From positions 26,984,118 to 27,048,117 of the forward strand of contig CM055112.1 in assembly GCA_029204225.1 (NCBI GenBank): DNA of 64,000 nucleotides. Reading direction: 5' to 3'. Origin of the DNA: Diphasiastrum complanatum (lineage: Eukaryota; Streptophyta; Lycopodiopsida; Lycopodiales; Lycopodiaceae). Shown piece after piece: positions 24,228 through 36,827 of this stretch. Position 1 is the stretch's first letter; every line of letters starts with the position of its first letter. A program made the position numbers and the translations under genes. The notes under the pieces are model-generated. The model had not been told where the DNA came from and did no database searches. It saw only the letters and a program-made list of their open reading frames with translations.

Positions 24228-24779
24228 TACAATCAGCTGCTAGATACAAAAACAGTCTAATAGACAGCTCATGCTAGATGTAATCACAGCTTTAAATGTT
24301 CTAATTACCAACATGATCTTAAAAATTGATTCATACTCTCAAAAACAAGAGTGCAGTCCACCGAAGAGATTAAAAATTTTTGTGTATGGTATTACTAGAA
24401 ATCAAATTCAATGTGAAGTATGGTCCTGAAATAAATGGAAGAGTAGTATGATATCGCGAGTTTCTCGTGCGTCAAAGACAACCATCATCTGATCAGAAAC
24501 TGACGAGTTGTAGACGTCCGTGTTCTAATCAGAGTGAGTAAACAAGCACGATCAAACAATGATGAAAATGCATTCAATCACAACAAGCATTCATCTATGT
24601 TGTACACAGATAAGAACGTGCTACTGTTGTATAACACCGAAACATTGAATCAAATAGCAATTACAACAAAAAATTGACGGCGTAACTGGGAGGCTCAAAT
24701 AATCCGTCTCATGGACGGAACGACCAATAATCTGTGCTTGGATGATCTATTTATAGATTTCATCCATGTATTAATTACA
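24228..24779 (-). other. non-coding, possible LTR of a minus-strand copia
   Basis: It has a minus-strand TATA-type box (TATAAATAG, complement near 24748-24758). It lies between the protease of E and a minus RNase H tail. No primer-binding site is visible. Confidence 0.35.
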
Positions 24780-24905
24780 TTGAATGATTGCAAGTGAAGA
24801 TCCTTGATCATCCTTTTGATCCATACCATCTCCTTTGTGCAATGTGTAAGAGCTTTGTACTCGGCCTCACTAGATTTCAAGAACATACATACTATGATTT
24901 CAAAC
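24780..24905 (-). pseudogene. copia RNase H fragment, minus strand
   Basis: On the minus strand, SSEAEYKALTHCTKEMVWIK is the conserved RNase H segment of copia. It breaks off on both sides. Confidence 0.75.
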
Positions 24906-25650
24906 ATCCATCGATAAACGATGCTATGTTATTTCATCCTATTTTACATAGCATGGATTCTTTCAACATTGATATTCCTTCTATAGAACCTGCAGCTATA
25001 GCTACAAAAGTCGAGCAACTGACAGTACCTGTCATCCGACTAGACCAAGCTAGCTTGAGCAGATTTGGAGAAATTCAAGGAGAAGCATCATCGCATCCTG
25101 GTCAACCAGACGTCCACAGATCCTCACAGACTCAGACAGTTCCTGAGAGGTATACACCTCAATCGTTCTGGACTTCATCAGAAGAACTAGAGAGCCTAGC
25201 CAAAGGAATTAACTCCAAGAATGCTGTGAAGTGACAAAAAGCTATGGAAAGCGAGTACAACAAACTTTTAACGAATCAGACCTGAACACTGGTCGACTTT
25301 ACCACTTACAAGAGAGCTATCGAGAACAAGTGGATCTTCAAGAAGAAGATCAACTCTGATGGTTCCATTGCTAAATGGAAAGCACGGCTAGTGGCTAAAG
25401 GATTCAGTCAAGTCCAAGGAGTGGATTACCAAGAAATCTTCAGTCCTATCGTCAAGATGCAGTCAATCAGGACTCTAATTGCATTAGCAGCCACGGAAGA
25501 CCTCGAAATGTACCAAATGGATGTCAAGGCAGTATTTCTCAATGGCAACATCGAAGAGGAATTGTATACCTTCCAACTGAAAGGATTCGAAGTCAAAGGC
25601 CAAGAGCACAAAGTGTGCAAGCTGCACAAAGCAATCTACGGCATGGTTTG
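24906..25650 (+). pseudogene. copia integrase-RT linker and RT start
   Basis: A Ser/Pro-rich linker is followed by RT landmarks: NKWIFKKKINSDGSIAKWKA, RLVAKGFSQVQGVDYQEIF, YQMDVKAVFLNGNIEEELY and CKLHKAIYGM. Stops interrupt it around 25233 and 25281. RT is cut at 25650 before the YVDD motif, where gypsy sequence begins. Confidence 0.85.
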
Positions 25651-27365
25651 ATAGAATTAACTCTGATCTCATTCAATTTTGGTCGTTTGGGATATTATCG
25701 ATTATGCTATTCTAGCAGCTCCTTTATTAAAGAAAGATGTTATTCATGAATGGAATACAGATTGCCAGAAATCTTTTGAAGAATTGAAAACTGCTCCAAT
25801 CATGCGACCCCCTGATTGGACAAGAAAATTTCATGTTTATGTTGACACCTCGTCATTTGCAATTGGGAGCATTCTGAGTCAAAAAAATGATGCTAAAAGA
25901 GACTATCCTGTATATTATGCAAGTAGACAATTATCAGCGTCTAAAAAAAATTACTCTGCTACTGAGCGAGAAACTTTGGGAGTGATTTATTCGATAAAGA
26001 AAATTTGACATTATCTCCTAAGTTATGCGTTTACATTTCATGTCGACCATTATGCTCTAAAGTATATGGTTAATAAGCCAAATTTATCAGGTCGAATTGC
26101 CCGTTAAATTCTTCTAGTACTATCGGAATTTGATGATACAATAGAAATTCCCTAGCAAATATTATACAAATGTAGATTATTTATCAAGATTGGACGCTAG
26201 CGAACCCAAAGATCCTATATCGGATAAACTACCAGATGAAGAATTGATGCTTTTAGATATTGGAGGGTCAACATATGGTGATATTATTCAATACTTACAA
26301 ACATTGTTGTATCCGTAAGGAATGACTTGAGAAGAAAATAATGTTTTTAAACATAAAGAAGTGCCATATACGATTATATCATGTGTACTTTATGAACTTG
26401 GAAATGATGAGCTTCGAAGAAGGCTTAGAACCAGACGAAGTACAAATAGTAATTAAGTCTTTTCATGAAGAAGATGCTAGATGGCACTATGCTTTAAAGA
26501 ACACGGTTCGAAAAATACTGAATGGAAAATATTGGTGGCCCACTATGTACATAGATGTGCGTAGGTTCATTCTAAACTATGATCCCCTATCAAAGGAAGG
26601 GCAAACCAGCAAGGTCAACTAATTGGCCATTAGTACCAATTTTACCATTGGCTCCGATTGAAAACTGGGGTATCGATTTTGTTGGGCCACGTAAACCAGC
26701 CACTAGACGAAAGAAAAATCGATATATACTAATAGCGACCGATTACTGTACAAAAATGGTTGAAGCTGAAGCTACAAAAAAAAATGATGCAAAAACAGTT
26801 GTGAATCGTCTCTTTGTCAATATTATTACAAGATATGGATGTCCTTTGAAAATTGTGAACGATTGAGGACTCCATTTTATTAATCAAACTATTGCTGAAT
26901 TACTAAAATATTTCATGATTATTTATAGAAGGACAACACCATATAAATCAAAGGCAAATGGATTAACTGAAAGAGCAAATGCAAGAAATTAAATAAAATT
27001 ATAGATCAGCACTCCACTGACTGGGATACTAAAATACCTACAGTTCTATGGGCATATCGTAATACAAAAAGACGCCTTACTATTTAGTATATGGAATGTA
27101 CCCAATACTTCCAATCGAATTTGAAATTCCTACCTCTCAAATTTAATATGCAAAACATCACTTTTGAAGAAGAATTCTCTAAAAGCCGGTGAAGCACTAC
27201 TATATGACAATAGGAATTTGAAATTTCCAGGATAACTACATACAAGATGGATGATACAAAGTTATTGAAGTTTTTTCTAACAATTCGATCCAACTGGCGG
27301 ATCTGAAAGGAAATTTACTTGATACAAGAGTAAATGGCTCTCGTATTAAGAAGTATCACCAACCA
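25651..27365 (+). pseudogene. gypsy RNase H and integrase (Tat/Athila-like), broken
   Basis: It opens inside a Ty3/gypsy RT-RNase H: FEELKTAPIMRPPDW, FHVYVDTSSFAIGSILSQ, YYASRQLSASKKNYSATER and RETLGVIYSIKK. The RNase H end (HVDHYALKYMVNKPNLSGRI) follows, then an integrase zinc-binding part with RKILNGKYWWPTMY. The integrase core includes NWGIDFVGP, LIATDYCTKMVEAEA and ITRYGCPLKIVND. The C-terminal phrase VNGSRIKKYH fits the Tat/Athila branch rather than chromoviruses. Many stops and shifts make it non-functional. A second copy of its 3' part lies at 49173-50082. Confidence 0.85.
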
Positions 27366-28020
27366 TAGTAAAGAGTTCGAAAACAAATCTCTTGGTTTTA
27401 TGTAAGCAAATCAAAATCTATGCTTTTACAAGAGAACATTTATAGATAATTGTTCTATTTTTATTTATTATTCTCTTCTCGGTCAACGAGGACGTTTCTT
27501 GATTTGAGAGGGAGGAGAGGCTTTTTATAATTACAATTTTTTTTTATAGGATTCTCGAATTTATGGACTAAGGTCAAATTCATGTCCTCAAATATATAAA
27601 TATCAAAATTCATGGATCGAAATATATTAGATTCAATTCGATTCGATAATGGGTCGAACATGTTTGAATAGAATCGATCCTTCATATTTTCCTACCCATA
27701 TATTATTTTTTGGACCCTCTTTAAAATATCGATATGATCCGATATTACTTCATTTTTTTTATCCTTGATATTAACGGTTGTTGTACGACTATCATTAATA
27801 CTTCCACAGTTATTAAAACGGGAATATTAGCTCTCCGATCTAGAGTGACTAAGAGTTCCTCTTCTAATTGTTACTATCGCCATTTCTTTACTATCCTTTC
27901 TAGCACTACTATAGCTGCAGCATCTTGCAGTGATTTACTGGTTCTCTTGTGCGAATAATTCTTCTTCATATTATACAGTAGCGCTGCAAATTATTCATAC
28001 AACCAATGTTGTATCTATAG
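27366..28020 (+). other. spacer downstream of gypsy pol
   Basis: AT-rich, non-coding. Most of it recurs at 49680-50082 and 51805-51925, so it belongs to the gypsy element. Confidence 0.6.
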
Positions 28021-28644
28021 AAAAATGACATCTAATCGTGTATAGAAAGCCAGACCTGAGATTCTGTTTGAAGAATGGAGGGTAGGCACAAAATTGTTCA
28101 AACTTACCATGATCAAATACAAAGGCAATTCGCTATTATTAACCGACATTTGCAATGAAATGGTGGATGGAGTAAGAATCAGAGGAATTGCTGCTATTTT
28201 TTGGTGCGCCAGCGCACTATTGAGCTCACGAAAGATGAATACGCAGAGTGCTTTGGATTACCTACTCAAGGGTTGGTGAAGAAGGCAAAGAAAATCATGG
28301 ATTCTACACTACTAGACCAATGGTTCGACTTGACTAATGTAGAAGTTGTTATTTATGAAGAAACAAAAGACTGTAAGGTCAATAAGTTGAAAGATTTTGC
28401 ATCTATAGGGTTTGTAAAGTGGATGTGCAATATGGTATTTGATATTGATAAGAATGCAACTATTTCTGCTTTGAATTTTGGATACTTATTGCAATCCCAT
28501 AACCAAAAACAGGTGGATTTAGCCACTATATCTTCCAACATGTTCCTAAAAGCACTGAAGAAATCCCAACATATTAGATTATGGGGAGCACAATTGAGCC
28601 ATTTGGCTTGCCACCTGGAATTATTAAAGGAGGTTGAGACATGA
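28021..28644 (+). pseudogene. extra ORF behind gypsy pol, function unknown
   Basis: A frame opening at 28021 (MTSNRV, then a stop, then KARPEILFEEWRVGTKLF and RIRGIAAIF) shifts near 28200. It continues as about 147 codons to TGA 28642-28644. The protein reads TIELTKDEYAECFGLPTQGL, IGFVKWMCNMVFDIDKNA, DLATISSNMFLKALKKS and ends LLKEVET. I do not know the family. The mixed hydrophobic pattern and the FGLPTQGL phrase recall unclassified proteins carried by plant transposons. Its position, same strand and about 650 bp after integrase, matches the extra 3' ORFs known in Tat and Athila gypsy lineages. Confidence 0.5.
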
Positions 28645-29215
28645 ATTATCAATAGAACGATCACTCGTACGATCACGATCGATCATATGATTGAGGCTAC
28701 TGCGGAAACGAGCGGAAACCTACAAGGTGCTGATGAATAGCGCAATTCAAACAAAAATAAAGAATATCAAAAATGAAGTCAAAAACCTAGAAAGGGTGAA
28801 TGTACGATTATCTACTGAAGAAGCTTTAGAATTTGATTTGTCCGATTTATCTTCTAGTTCAATCTTTCCAACTTTTAAGTCCTTGTTGAATAATGCTGGA
28901 AGCTTGTTAGAGTATGTTTGAATTAGAGAACATGATAGAAACAAAGTAAGTCAATTGTAAAATCAAATGCAAACTTAACAGTATATGATTGCCACCTTAT
29001 CTGCCACTATTGCAAAAGTTCACGAGCTGTTTCCGTCATCATCAATAAAGGATGAGCAACTAGAAGAATTACAAAAAATCAAAGAATTCCACCTTCAATA
29101 ATTAAGGCAAAAGGAGCTGCAAATGGTCCGATTACAACAAGAAATTGAAGAGCTACGAGTAGACGTATCGAACAAGAAAAATCAATTTGGTAAGTGTAAT
29201 TCATCTAATTAGGCT
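28645..29215 (+). pseudogene. coiled-coil continuation of the extra ORF, broken
   Basis: Several frames with heptad-like charge patterns follow: AIQTKIKNIKNEVKNLERVN, then after stops QLEELQKIKEFHLQ and QKELQMVRLQQEIEELRVDV. They read as one coiled-coil protein tail broken by stops. It could belong to the preceding ORF. Confidence 0.45.
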
Positions 29216-29222
29216 TGGGAAG

Positions 29223-29717
29223 TGTCATGTCCATGACTGGTCTCGGGTAGCGTATCCACGCTAGGGATCGGTAGACCAACAACCCGTAAGTTAATGGTGA
29301 CTATAAAGAAATTGGGGCCCTTTAGTATACATGGTCATAATTAATGGTTGTAGGCCTAAACACTTGATGGTGGATTTGTATGGGTCTATCAGTGAGTCAT
29401 TGGAGAACTGGATGACGTGGTCCAGATAGGTTGCAGAGGTGTCCTGTGAGGTGTCATAGTGCACTACTAGTGGTGCATGGCCCTTGGAGAGTATAAGTAT
29501 ACCTATTGGGCTCTCACTAGTGTATGCTGGATAGCATGACCGGTAGCAGTATGTTGCTGGTGTAAGGCCTCAATCCTCTTTGTGATTGATCCATAGCTTG
29601 GGGGCTAGATCCGTTCGATCTAGGTTTGGTTGGGTTGGTTTGTCCACCATCAAGTTCCCTTGTGTTTCTTGTGATTGGCATGCTTAGAATAGGATCCTTG
29701 GATTGAGGACTTTATAT
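29223..29717 (+). mobile_element. isolated LTR with following primer-binding site
   Basis: It begins TGTCATGTCC and runs to the primer-binding site at 29718. It is GC-richer than its surroundings. The expected terminal CA is not present. No matching second LTR occurs in the window. Confidence 0.6.
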
Positions 29718-29729
29718 TGGTATCAGAGC
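29718..29729 (+). other. primer-binding site
   Basis: TGGTATCAGAGC, perfect. The following 29730-30750 is leader-like, without recognisable gag. Confidence 0.9.
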
Positions 29730-30873
<1,144 letters not shown>

Positions 30874-30918
30874 GCTTCTAACATGTGCTGGTCTTCTCCT
30901 ACTCTGCTCTCGGATCAA

Positions 30919-31630
30919 AATCAAACCAAAGTGCAGAATTAAATGAACAAGAGAGTCAGACACACAAATAACAGTAGACTAATTTGCATTCAAGATCAGA
31001 CATGAAAAAAGAGTGATATGTGCACAACGGCTACAAAAATCATCTATTGATTTTCTGATTCTTCAATCACTGCATGCAGATTCATGCAGTGCATTGGCAT
31101 GAGAGAAATACAGTTCTCTCACGAGCACTGTCTCGCTTACTAGCAGACTTATTGGATCTTTCTGGATCCTATTTGCAGAAAATTGTCTCACACGCAGGCA
31201 GAATTCTATTCTGTATTTTCGTCTTCTTGCTTACTAACATTAGACTACTTCATGTGTCTGTGTCAAGTATCATCCAGAAAGTATATAGTCGTGTCGTATA
31301 GCTCCTAGATTAGAGTGATTAAACATCTATAGCTAATCATGAATTACAAGAATGACAGATTAGCCACGACCTAGAGTGTATCTACTGACGCCATGCTATC
31401 AGATCAGATATCAGTACTTATGGGTACTTGTATGATCACGTCGTCTGACTTTCTCTTCTATACCGTGAAAAATTCTCTTTTGCAAATTTTTCTCGTTCGT
31501 GTCCTTTTGTTAGGGTGTTTGCGAACATTTCTGCTTTTTGTCTCTTGACTTTCACATTCGCGAATATTTTCGTCAGACAGAGGGCTGAAAGCTAGCAAGG
31601 CTTTGGTAATAGAAACATTTTGTTTCTTCA
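30919..31630 (-). mobile_element. copia M 3' LTR
   Basis: In minus orientation it starts TGAAGAAAC directly after a purine-rich tract (GAGAGGGAGC). It runs to about 30919 and matches 41329-42118 closely, with an internal deletion of about 80 bp relative to that copy. The first part stays open in the pol frame for over 50 codons. Confidence 0.75.
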
Positions 31631-31787
31631 GCTCCCTCTCAAAGCATGATAGCTTAACGACCCCAGGATTGCTCCTCTGTCTCTCAAAAAGTCCTTTGTC
31701 CAGGGCTTTGGTGAAGATGTCAGCAACCATGTCTTTTGTTCCGATGAAGGTGGTCTGCAGCATCTTCTTCTCAGTTAGATCCCTGAT
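31631..31787 (-). pseudogene. copia M RNase H, C-terminal half
   Basis: On the minus strand IRDLTEKKMLQTTFIGTKD and DIFTKALDKGLFERQR are the standard end of copia RNase H. The N-terminal half is at 35682-35941. The two halves are separated by the gypsy insertion G. The frame continues into the LTR (KKQNVSITKALLAFSPLSDE). Confidence 0.85.
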
Positions 31788-31792
31788 CAAAT

Positions 31793-32774
31793 TTTAACAA
31801 GTAAAAAGGAGAAAGTTCTCCAAATCCAAGGTAGGGCCTCCGAATGTCCTCCAAGCAACTTGAAAGCTCCAAGATGCTTCTCCAACTCCAAGCTAGGATG
31901 CTTCCACCTACAAGTAAGGATTTGCAAGCCTCCAAGGATCTCTCCTCCACCTGTGTCCCTACTCTTAAACACAAAGGAAGATAACAAACTGGCCTCAAAT
32001 ATTCACCACCCAACCATAGCTAGATCCAAACTCCAAGCAAGACCTATCTAGCACCTCATTGCCAACCATAAATAGATCACAAGCATATCACAACAAACCA
32101 TAGTTTACTCAAGATCCAAACCCTACTTATGTCTCATACCATAAGCAAGATCTAAACCCTTAACATACTACACACAAGAATTACTCTACACACTAGTAGC
32201 CACACTAGAGCATAAGCAAGGTTAGCCAAAGAGATCTCTCTCCCTCCCAATGGGCGCGCTACTCCTCTTATATAGATGACATTTAGTTCTCTCTAATACA
32301 CGATGGAGTTCCATGCACATCCAGTGAGGAAGAGAGAGGCCTAGAGGAGTTCAATGGCCCTCATAGGCTTATGGAAGGTCATCAAACATCTTCCATAACT
32401 TATGACTCTTTGATTACTATTCTTGTGGAACTTGAAACTCAATGGACCCTTTAGGAGGGCGCCCTCCTACTAGGACCCATTGCCCAAGTTGTGCTTGTAT
32501 ACTTTGGTCCAAGACCTCCATCCAAGGCATAGACACTTATCTGCCCTTAACCAATGACACTAGTACCTTTATCTAAGGCACATTCCCTTATTCCAAAGGG
32601 TACCCCTTATCCAAGGGTCACATGACTCCATATCTCTGGCTTAGGTATAGTCACTTGTCTGTCCTTATCCAAGGGTACATACCCTTAATCCTAAGGGTAC
32701 CTTGCCATGTAGCCCCCAACACTAAATGGACTAATAGGGGTCTGAAGTACTGCTAGTGACATAGGTATGTAACA
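31793..32774 (-). repeat. gypsy G 3' LTR
   Basis: 982 bp. The minus-strand start TGTTACATACC (complement ending 32774) follows the purine tract AAGGGGAAGAAA. TATA box TATATAAG on the minus strand at about 32267-32274. It lacks about 70 bp present in the partner LTR. Confidence 0.8.
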
Positions 32775-32789
32775 TTTCTTCCCCTTAAA

Positions 32790-33040
32790 CTTAGATTTTT
32801 CCTTGTAGGAAAAAATTTGGAAAATTCTTCTGGAGATCAGCCTCCTTTTCCCAAGTATCCTCCTCTTTTGATTGGCCCCCTCCACTTGACTAAAAATTCT
32901 TGAAGCATTCTACTCCGTAGAGTCTTGTGCCGGCTATTAACAATCGCCTTGGGTTCAGGTCGTCCACTCACAGACTCATCACGAAGAAGTTCCACTAGAT
33001 CTTCCACAGGGAGCAGGGTCTCCCCAACCCCTATAATCTT
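32790..33040 (-). pseudogene. integrase chromodomain remnant of gypsy G
   Basis: On the minus strand: PVEDLVELL, PKAIVNSRHKTLRSRMLQEF and LVKWRG. After a one-base shift comes EEDTWEKEADLQ. The LVKW-(G)-x-TWE pattern is that of the chromodomain at the end of chromovirus integrases, which directs insertion to marked chromatin. It is joined directly to gag at about 33040. Confidence 0.7.
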
Positions 33041-33600
33041 TTTGTAACCCATCAATAAACATTAACATTTGTACTTTGGGTGGAATGTCACTATAAAGTG
33101 GTTTCAAGTACTCATGAAAATCCTGAATAAACTGTTTTTAACCTTTATTCATTGTTATATGACTCAACTTTTGAAAGTGTTCATAGTCATCTAACAGTGG
33201 TAGAAAATATTCCCTAAATACTATGCAAAAATCTTCCCATGTACAAGGTTGATTGCCTTTGCAACTAGGTCATCCCACCATACTAAGGCTCTTCCCTCAA
33301 GGAACATAGTAACATTGGATAACTTTTCACATTCTAGGAATTGGTTCATGCCAAAGTATTTGTTCCAAACATTAAGCCATGAACTTACCACCAGCAAGTT
33401 CCTGTCTTTCTTCTCTCCCTTAAACAATTTTACGGGAGGTGAAACTACATGCTTCTTCTGGTTGGCTAACCTGGACTCCAAGTTTTAGTTCTTTTGATTA
33501 GTTTCAAGAAGTTGTTTATTAGTGGCTAGAATCTGTTGATATATAAAGTTCAAGAGCTTGTGCCACATTGGATGGGTTTGATAAATCAAAAGTTGGGTTA
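33041..33600 (-). pseudogene. gypsy G gag fragment
   Basis: The frame 33481-33221 reads WLNVWNKYFGMNQF, LEGRALVWWDDLV, the retrotransposon gag core. It continues in another frame with phrases shared with 53469-53702 (MLMFIDGL). It is truncated at the deletion junction near 33040. Confidence 0.75.
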
Positions 33601-34651
33601 TCATTGGTTTGATCCATTGGTGTTGTTTGTGTGTTTTTCTATTATGCAAATATAACAACAAGGGCTCAAATTAGAATGATAGAAATGCTTTAATTCTTAC
33701 GTCCAATGCAAATAAAAAATCATTTTACCTTTACTCATTCAATCTTATTATTTGTAAGCTCAATCCAAGCCTACAATTTGCAAGCTCAATCCAAGCTTAA
33801 GAGAACAACTACAACAAGCTACCTTTGCCTTAATCCAAAGCAAAAATGAAAAACAAATCTTTATGTAAACTTAAATTAACTAATTCCAAGCTAAGGTTTA
33901 CATAAAGATCCCAATCCAATTCTATTTCTATTTGTCATTACAAAGAAACCAATATTTTTACATTTCTCTCTATTTTAGATCTCCAAATTCAATGAAACTA
34001 GTGTCTAGAAAAGGAAAATTAATGAAGCTTTATAGAAACTTCAAGTTTCAGATCTGATTTTCAGATTTAAGGGTCTGAAATTCAGAACTTCATAATGACA
34101 AGAAATATAACTTCAAAACTTGCTTTATACACAAAGTTACACTACCATTCTCTTCCTACATTGCCATCTTCATGAAACTAGGAGATAGAAACGTGTAACT
34201 AATGAAGTTTGGATGAAAAACTTCAGTTTTTAGATCTGATTTTCAGATTTATAGATCTGAAAAATATATTTTCAAAATGAAAATCAGAACTTCAAACACT
34301 TCATTTATGCACAAAAAACTAGTTTTGATCAAAACACATCGCTAGAATCAATCTTTTTGCAAAAAAAAAAGTGTATGTAGAGGAAGACTTCCTTAACCAT
34401 TCCATAAATCTTTTTTCAGAACTTTCAAAAACCCAAAGCCCACTTCAAAACTTCTCTAACATGATAAAAAATCAGCCCCTAAACAATTCTATAAGGATCA
34501 CTACTCTTTTCTTAAGAACAACAGATTCATTGGGTACCCCAACTACAAGCTTCCTACAACTAGGAAAACCAATAATCTTCCCCAAAAAAAATTTAATTAG
34601 TGATCTTAATAGAACTTGAAGAAGTTTAGAAAGGTTACCTTTCTTTGTCTA

Positions 34652-34663
34652 GCTCTGATACCA
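34652..34663 (-). other. primer-binding site of gypsy G
   Basis: Complement reads TGGTATCAGAGC, one base from the LTR end. Chromoviruses commonly use the initiator-Met tRNA. Confidence 0.9.
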
Positions 34664-35681
34664 CTTTAACAAGTAAAAAGGAGAAAGTCCTCCAAATCCA
34701 AGGTAGAGTCTTCAAATGTCCTCCAAGCAACATGCAAGCTCCAAGATGCTTCTCCAACTCCAAGCTAGGATGCCTCCACCTACAAGTAAAGATTTGCAAG
34801 CCTCCAAGGATCTCTCCTCCACTTGTGTCCCTACTCTTAAGCACAAAGGAAGATAACAAGCTGGCCTCAAGTATTCACCACCCAACCATAGCTTACTCAA
34901 GATCCAAGCTCCAAGCAAGACCCCCTTGCTAACCATAAACAGATCAGAAGCATATCACAACAAACCATAGTTTACTCAAGATCCAAATCCTACTTATGTC
35001 CCATACCATAAGCAAGATCTAAACCCTTAGCATACTACACACAAGAATTACTCTACACACTAGTAGCCACACTAGAGCATAAGCAAGGTAAGCAAAAGAG
35101 ATCTCTCTCCCTCCCAATGGGCACCCTACTCCTCTTATATACATGGCATTTAGTTCTCTCCAATACACTATGGAGTTCCATGCACATCCAATGAGGAAGA
35201 GAGAGGCCTAGAGGAGTTCAATGGCCCTCATAGACTTATGGAAGGTCATCAAACATCTTCCATAACTTATGACTCTTTGATTACTATTCTTGTGGAACTT
35301 GAAACTCGATGGACCCTTTAAGAGAGCGCCCTCCTACTAGGACCCATTGCCCAAGTTATGCTTGTATACTTTGGTCCAAGACCAATAAAGTGATAATAGT
35401 CATCCAATGATTTTCTAAGACCTTTCTAGGTTCCATACCTCCATCCAAGGCATAGACACCTATCTGTCCTTAACCAAGGATACTAGTACATTTATCTAAG
35501 GTACCTACTCTTATTCCTAAGGATACCCCTTATCCAAGGGTCACATGACTCCATACCTCTGACTAAGGTATAGTCACTTGCCTACCCTTATCCAAGGGTA
35601 CATATTCTTAATCCTAAGGGTACCTTGCCTTGTAGCCCCCAACACTAAATGGACTAATAGAGGTCACATAGGTATGTAAAA
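34664..35681 (-). repeat. gypsy G 5' LTR
   Basis: 1018 bp, partner of 31793-32774 and relative of 54442-55522. The first two bases of the element read TT instead of TG. Confidence 0.8.
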
Positions 35682-35941
35682 CAAGTGGTACTTGATCGCG
35701 ATGTGTTTCGTTCTGGAATGGAACATGGGATCTTTCGTGAGATGTATTGCAGATGTGTTATTCATCTGCAAGACTAGAGGCTCGTTCCTTGTTTCGCTCA
35801 ATTCGTCCAAGAACTAACTGAGCCAAATGATCTCGTCGGCCATCTTTGCTGCTGCAACGTACTCTGCTTCGCAAGATGACTGAACCACAATGGCCTGCTT
35901 CTTGCTGACCCAAAGAACTGCTGCTCCTGACGTGATGGTGT
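35682..35941 (-). pseudogene. copia M RNase H, N-terminal half
   Basis: Minus strand: TSGAAVLWVSKKQA, SSCEAEYVAAAKMADEIIWL, HLTKDPMFHSRTKHIAIKYH. The reading stops inside the codon where G inserted and resumes at 31787. One stop lies in it (WLS-stop-FLDEL). Its upstream end is cut at 35941 by an inverted LTR. Confidence 0.85.
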
Positions 35942-36811
35942 TGTCATGTGCCAACCTTAGCATTCAAACATCTAATCCATTCATTAAACATCAAATTACA
36001 ATGGAAATGCAAGAAATCAAGAAACTAGTCAAAAATCAAGAAGATAGCTAAAAGTAACAAGACTTCACCAAATTAGACAAAGTAAGGTATCTTTATTCAT
36101 GATTATTGATCATTCACAAGATAGGGGCCTGATTCCAGAGCATGATCATAGCTCTCATGTGATTTTAGGCACATGAACCACTTTCTTCATCAAGAAAACT
36201 CTCCAAGAGAAGCTCCAAGATCTCTTAAAACTCAAAATTACAAAATGAACAATAGCCTCCAAATTTAGCATGACCTCAGCTATTTATAGTGGTCCTTTGT
36301 ACCTCTACTATAAGTTTAGGACCTTATTTAACTAAATTGGGCCTTACAACCATTATTACAATTCTGCTATTCTCAATTATAGCAAGGTTGTTCGAACCAC
36401 TTTATTAACTGTCCAATTTAGCTAAATAAGGCCCCAAACTTAGAGTAGAGGCACAAATGACCACTATAAATAGCTAAAGTCGTGCTAAATTTGGAGGCTA
36501 TTGTTCATTTTGTAATTTTGAGTTTTAAGAGATCTTGGAGCTTCTCTTGGAGAGCTTTCTTGATGAAGAAAGTGGTCCATGTGCCTAAAATCACATGAGA
36601 GCTATGATCATGCTCTAGAATCAGGCCCCTATCTTGTGAATGATCAATAATCATGAATAAAGATACCTTACTTTGTCTAATTTGGTGAAGTCTTGTTACT
36701 TTTAGCTATCTTCTTAATTTTTGACTAGTTTCTTGATTTCTTGTATTTCCATTGTAATTTGATGTTTAATGAATGGATTAGATGTTTGAATGCTAAGGTT
36801 GACACATGACA
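35942..36811. repeat. pair of LTRs in inverted orientation (870-bp palindrome)
   Basis: The left arm 35942-36344 and right arm 36410-36811 are reverse complements at about 97%. They begin TGTCATGTG and end CACATGACA and flank a 65-bp spacer. Each arm has a TATA box: TATAAATAG at 36465-36473 on plus, and the complement of 36280-36288 on minus. Transcription would therefore run outward in both directions. The right arm is followed by a primer-binding site, so it is a plus-strand 5' LTR. Confidence 0.9.
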
Positions 36812-36815
36812 ATTT

Positions 36816-36827
36816 TGGTATCAGAGT
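36816..36827 (+). other. primer-binding site after the right inverted LTR
   Basis: TGGTATCAGAGT, one base from consensus and four bases beyond the LTR end. Confidence 0.85.

Larger units (their letters stand above)
31793..35681 (-). mobile_element. chromovirus-type gypsy G, two LTRs, internal deletion
   Basis: A complete insertion in minus orientation: 5' LTR 34664-35681, primer-binding site 34652-34663, leader and gag, a deletion of nearly all pol, a chromodomain remnant, a purine tract next to 32775 and the 3' LTR 31793-32774. It sits in a Leu codon of copia M RNase H. The flanking bases CAAAT (31788-31792) and CAAGT (35682-35686) are a 5-bp target duplication with one mismatch. The LTRs differ by about 7% over the first 140 bp by eye, so the insertion is not recent. 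Confidence 0.8.

Noticed and set aside
29718-29729. tRNA-like sequence
   Set aside because: Only the 12-base complement of a tRNA 3' end is present, next to an LTR. There is no cloverleaf.
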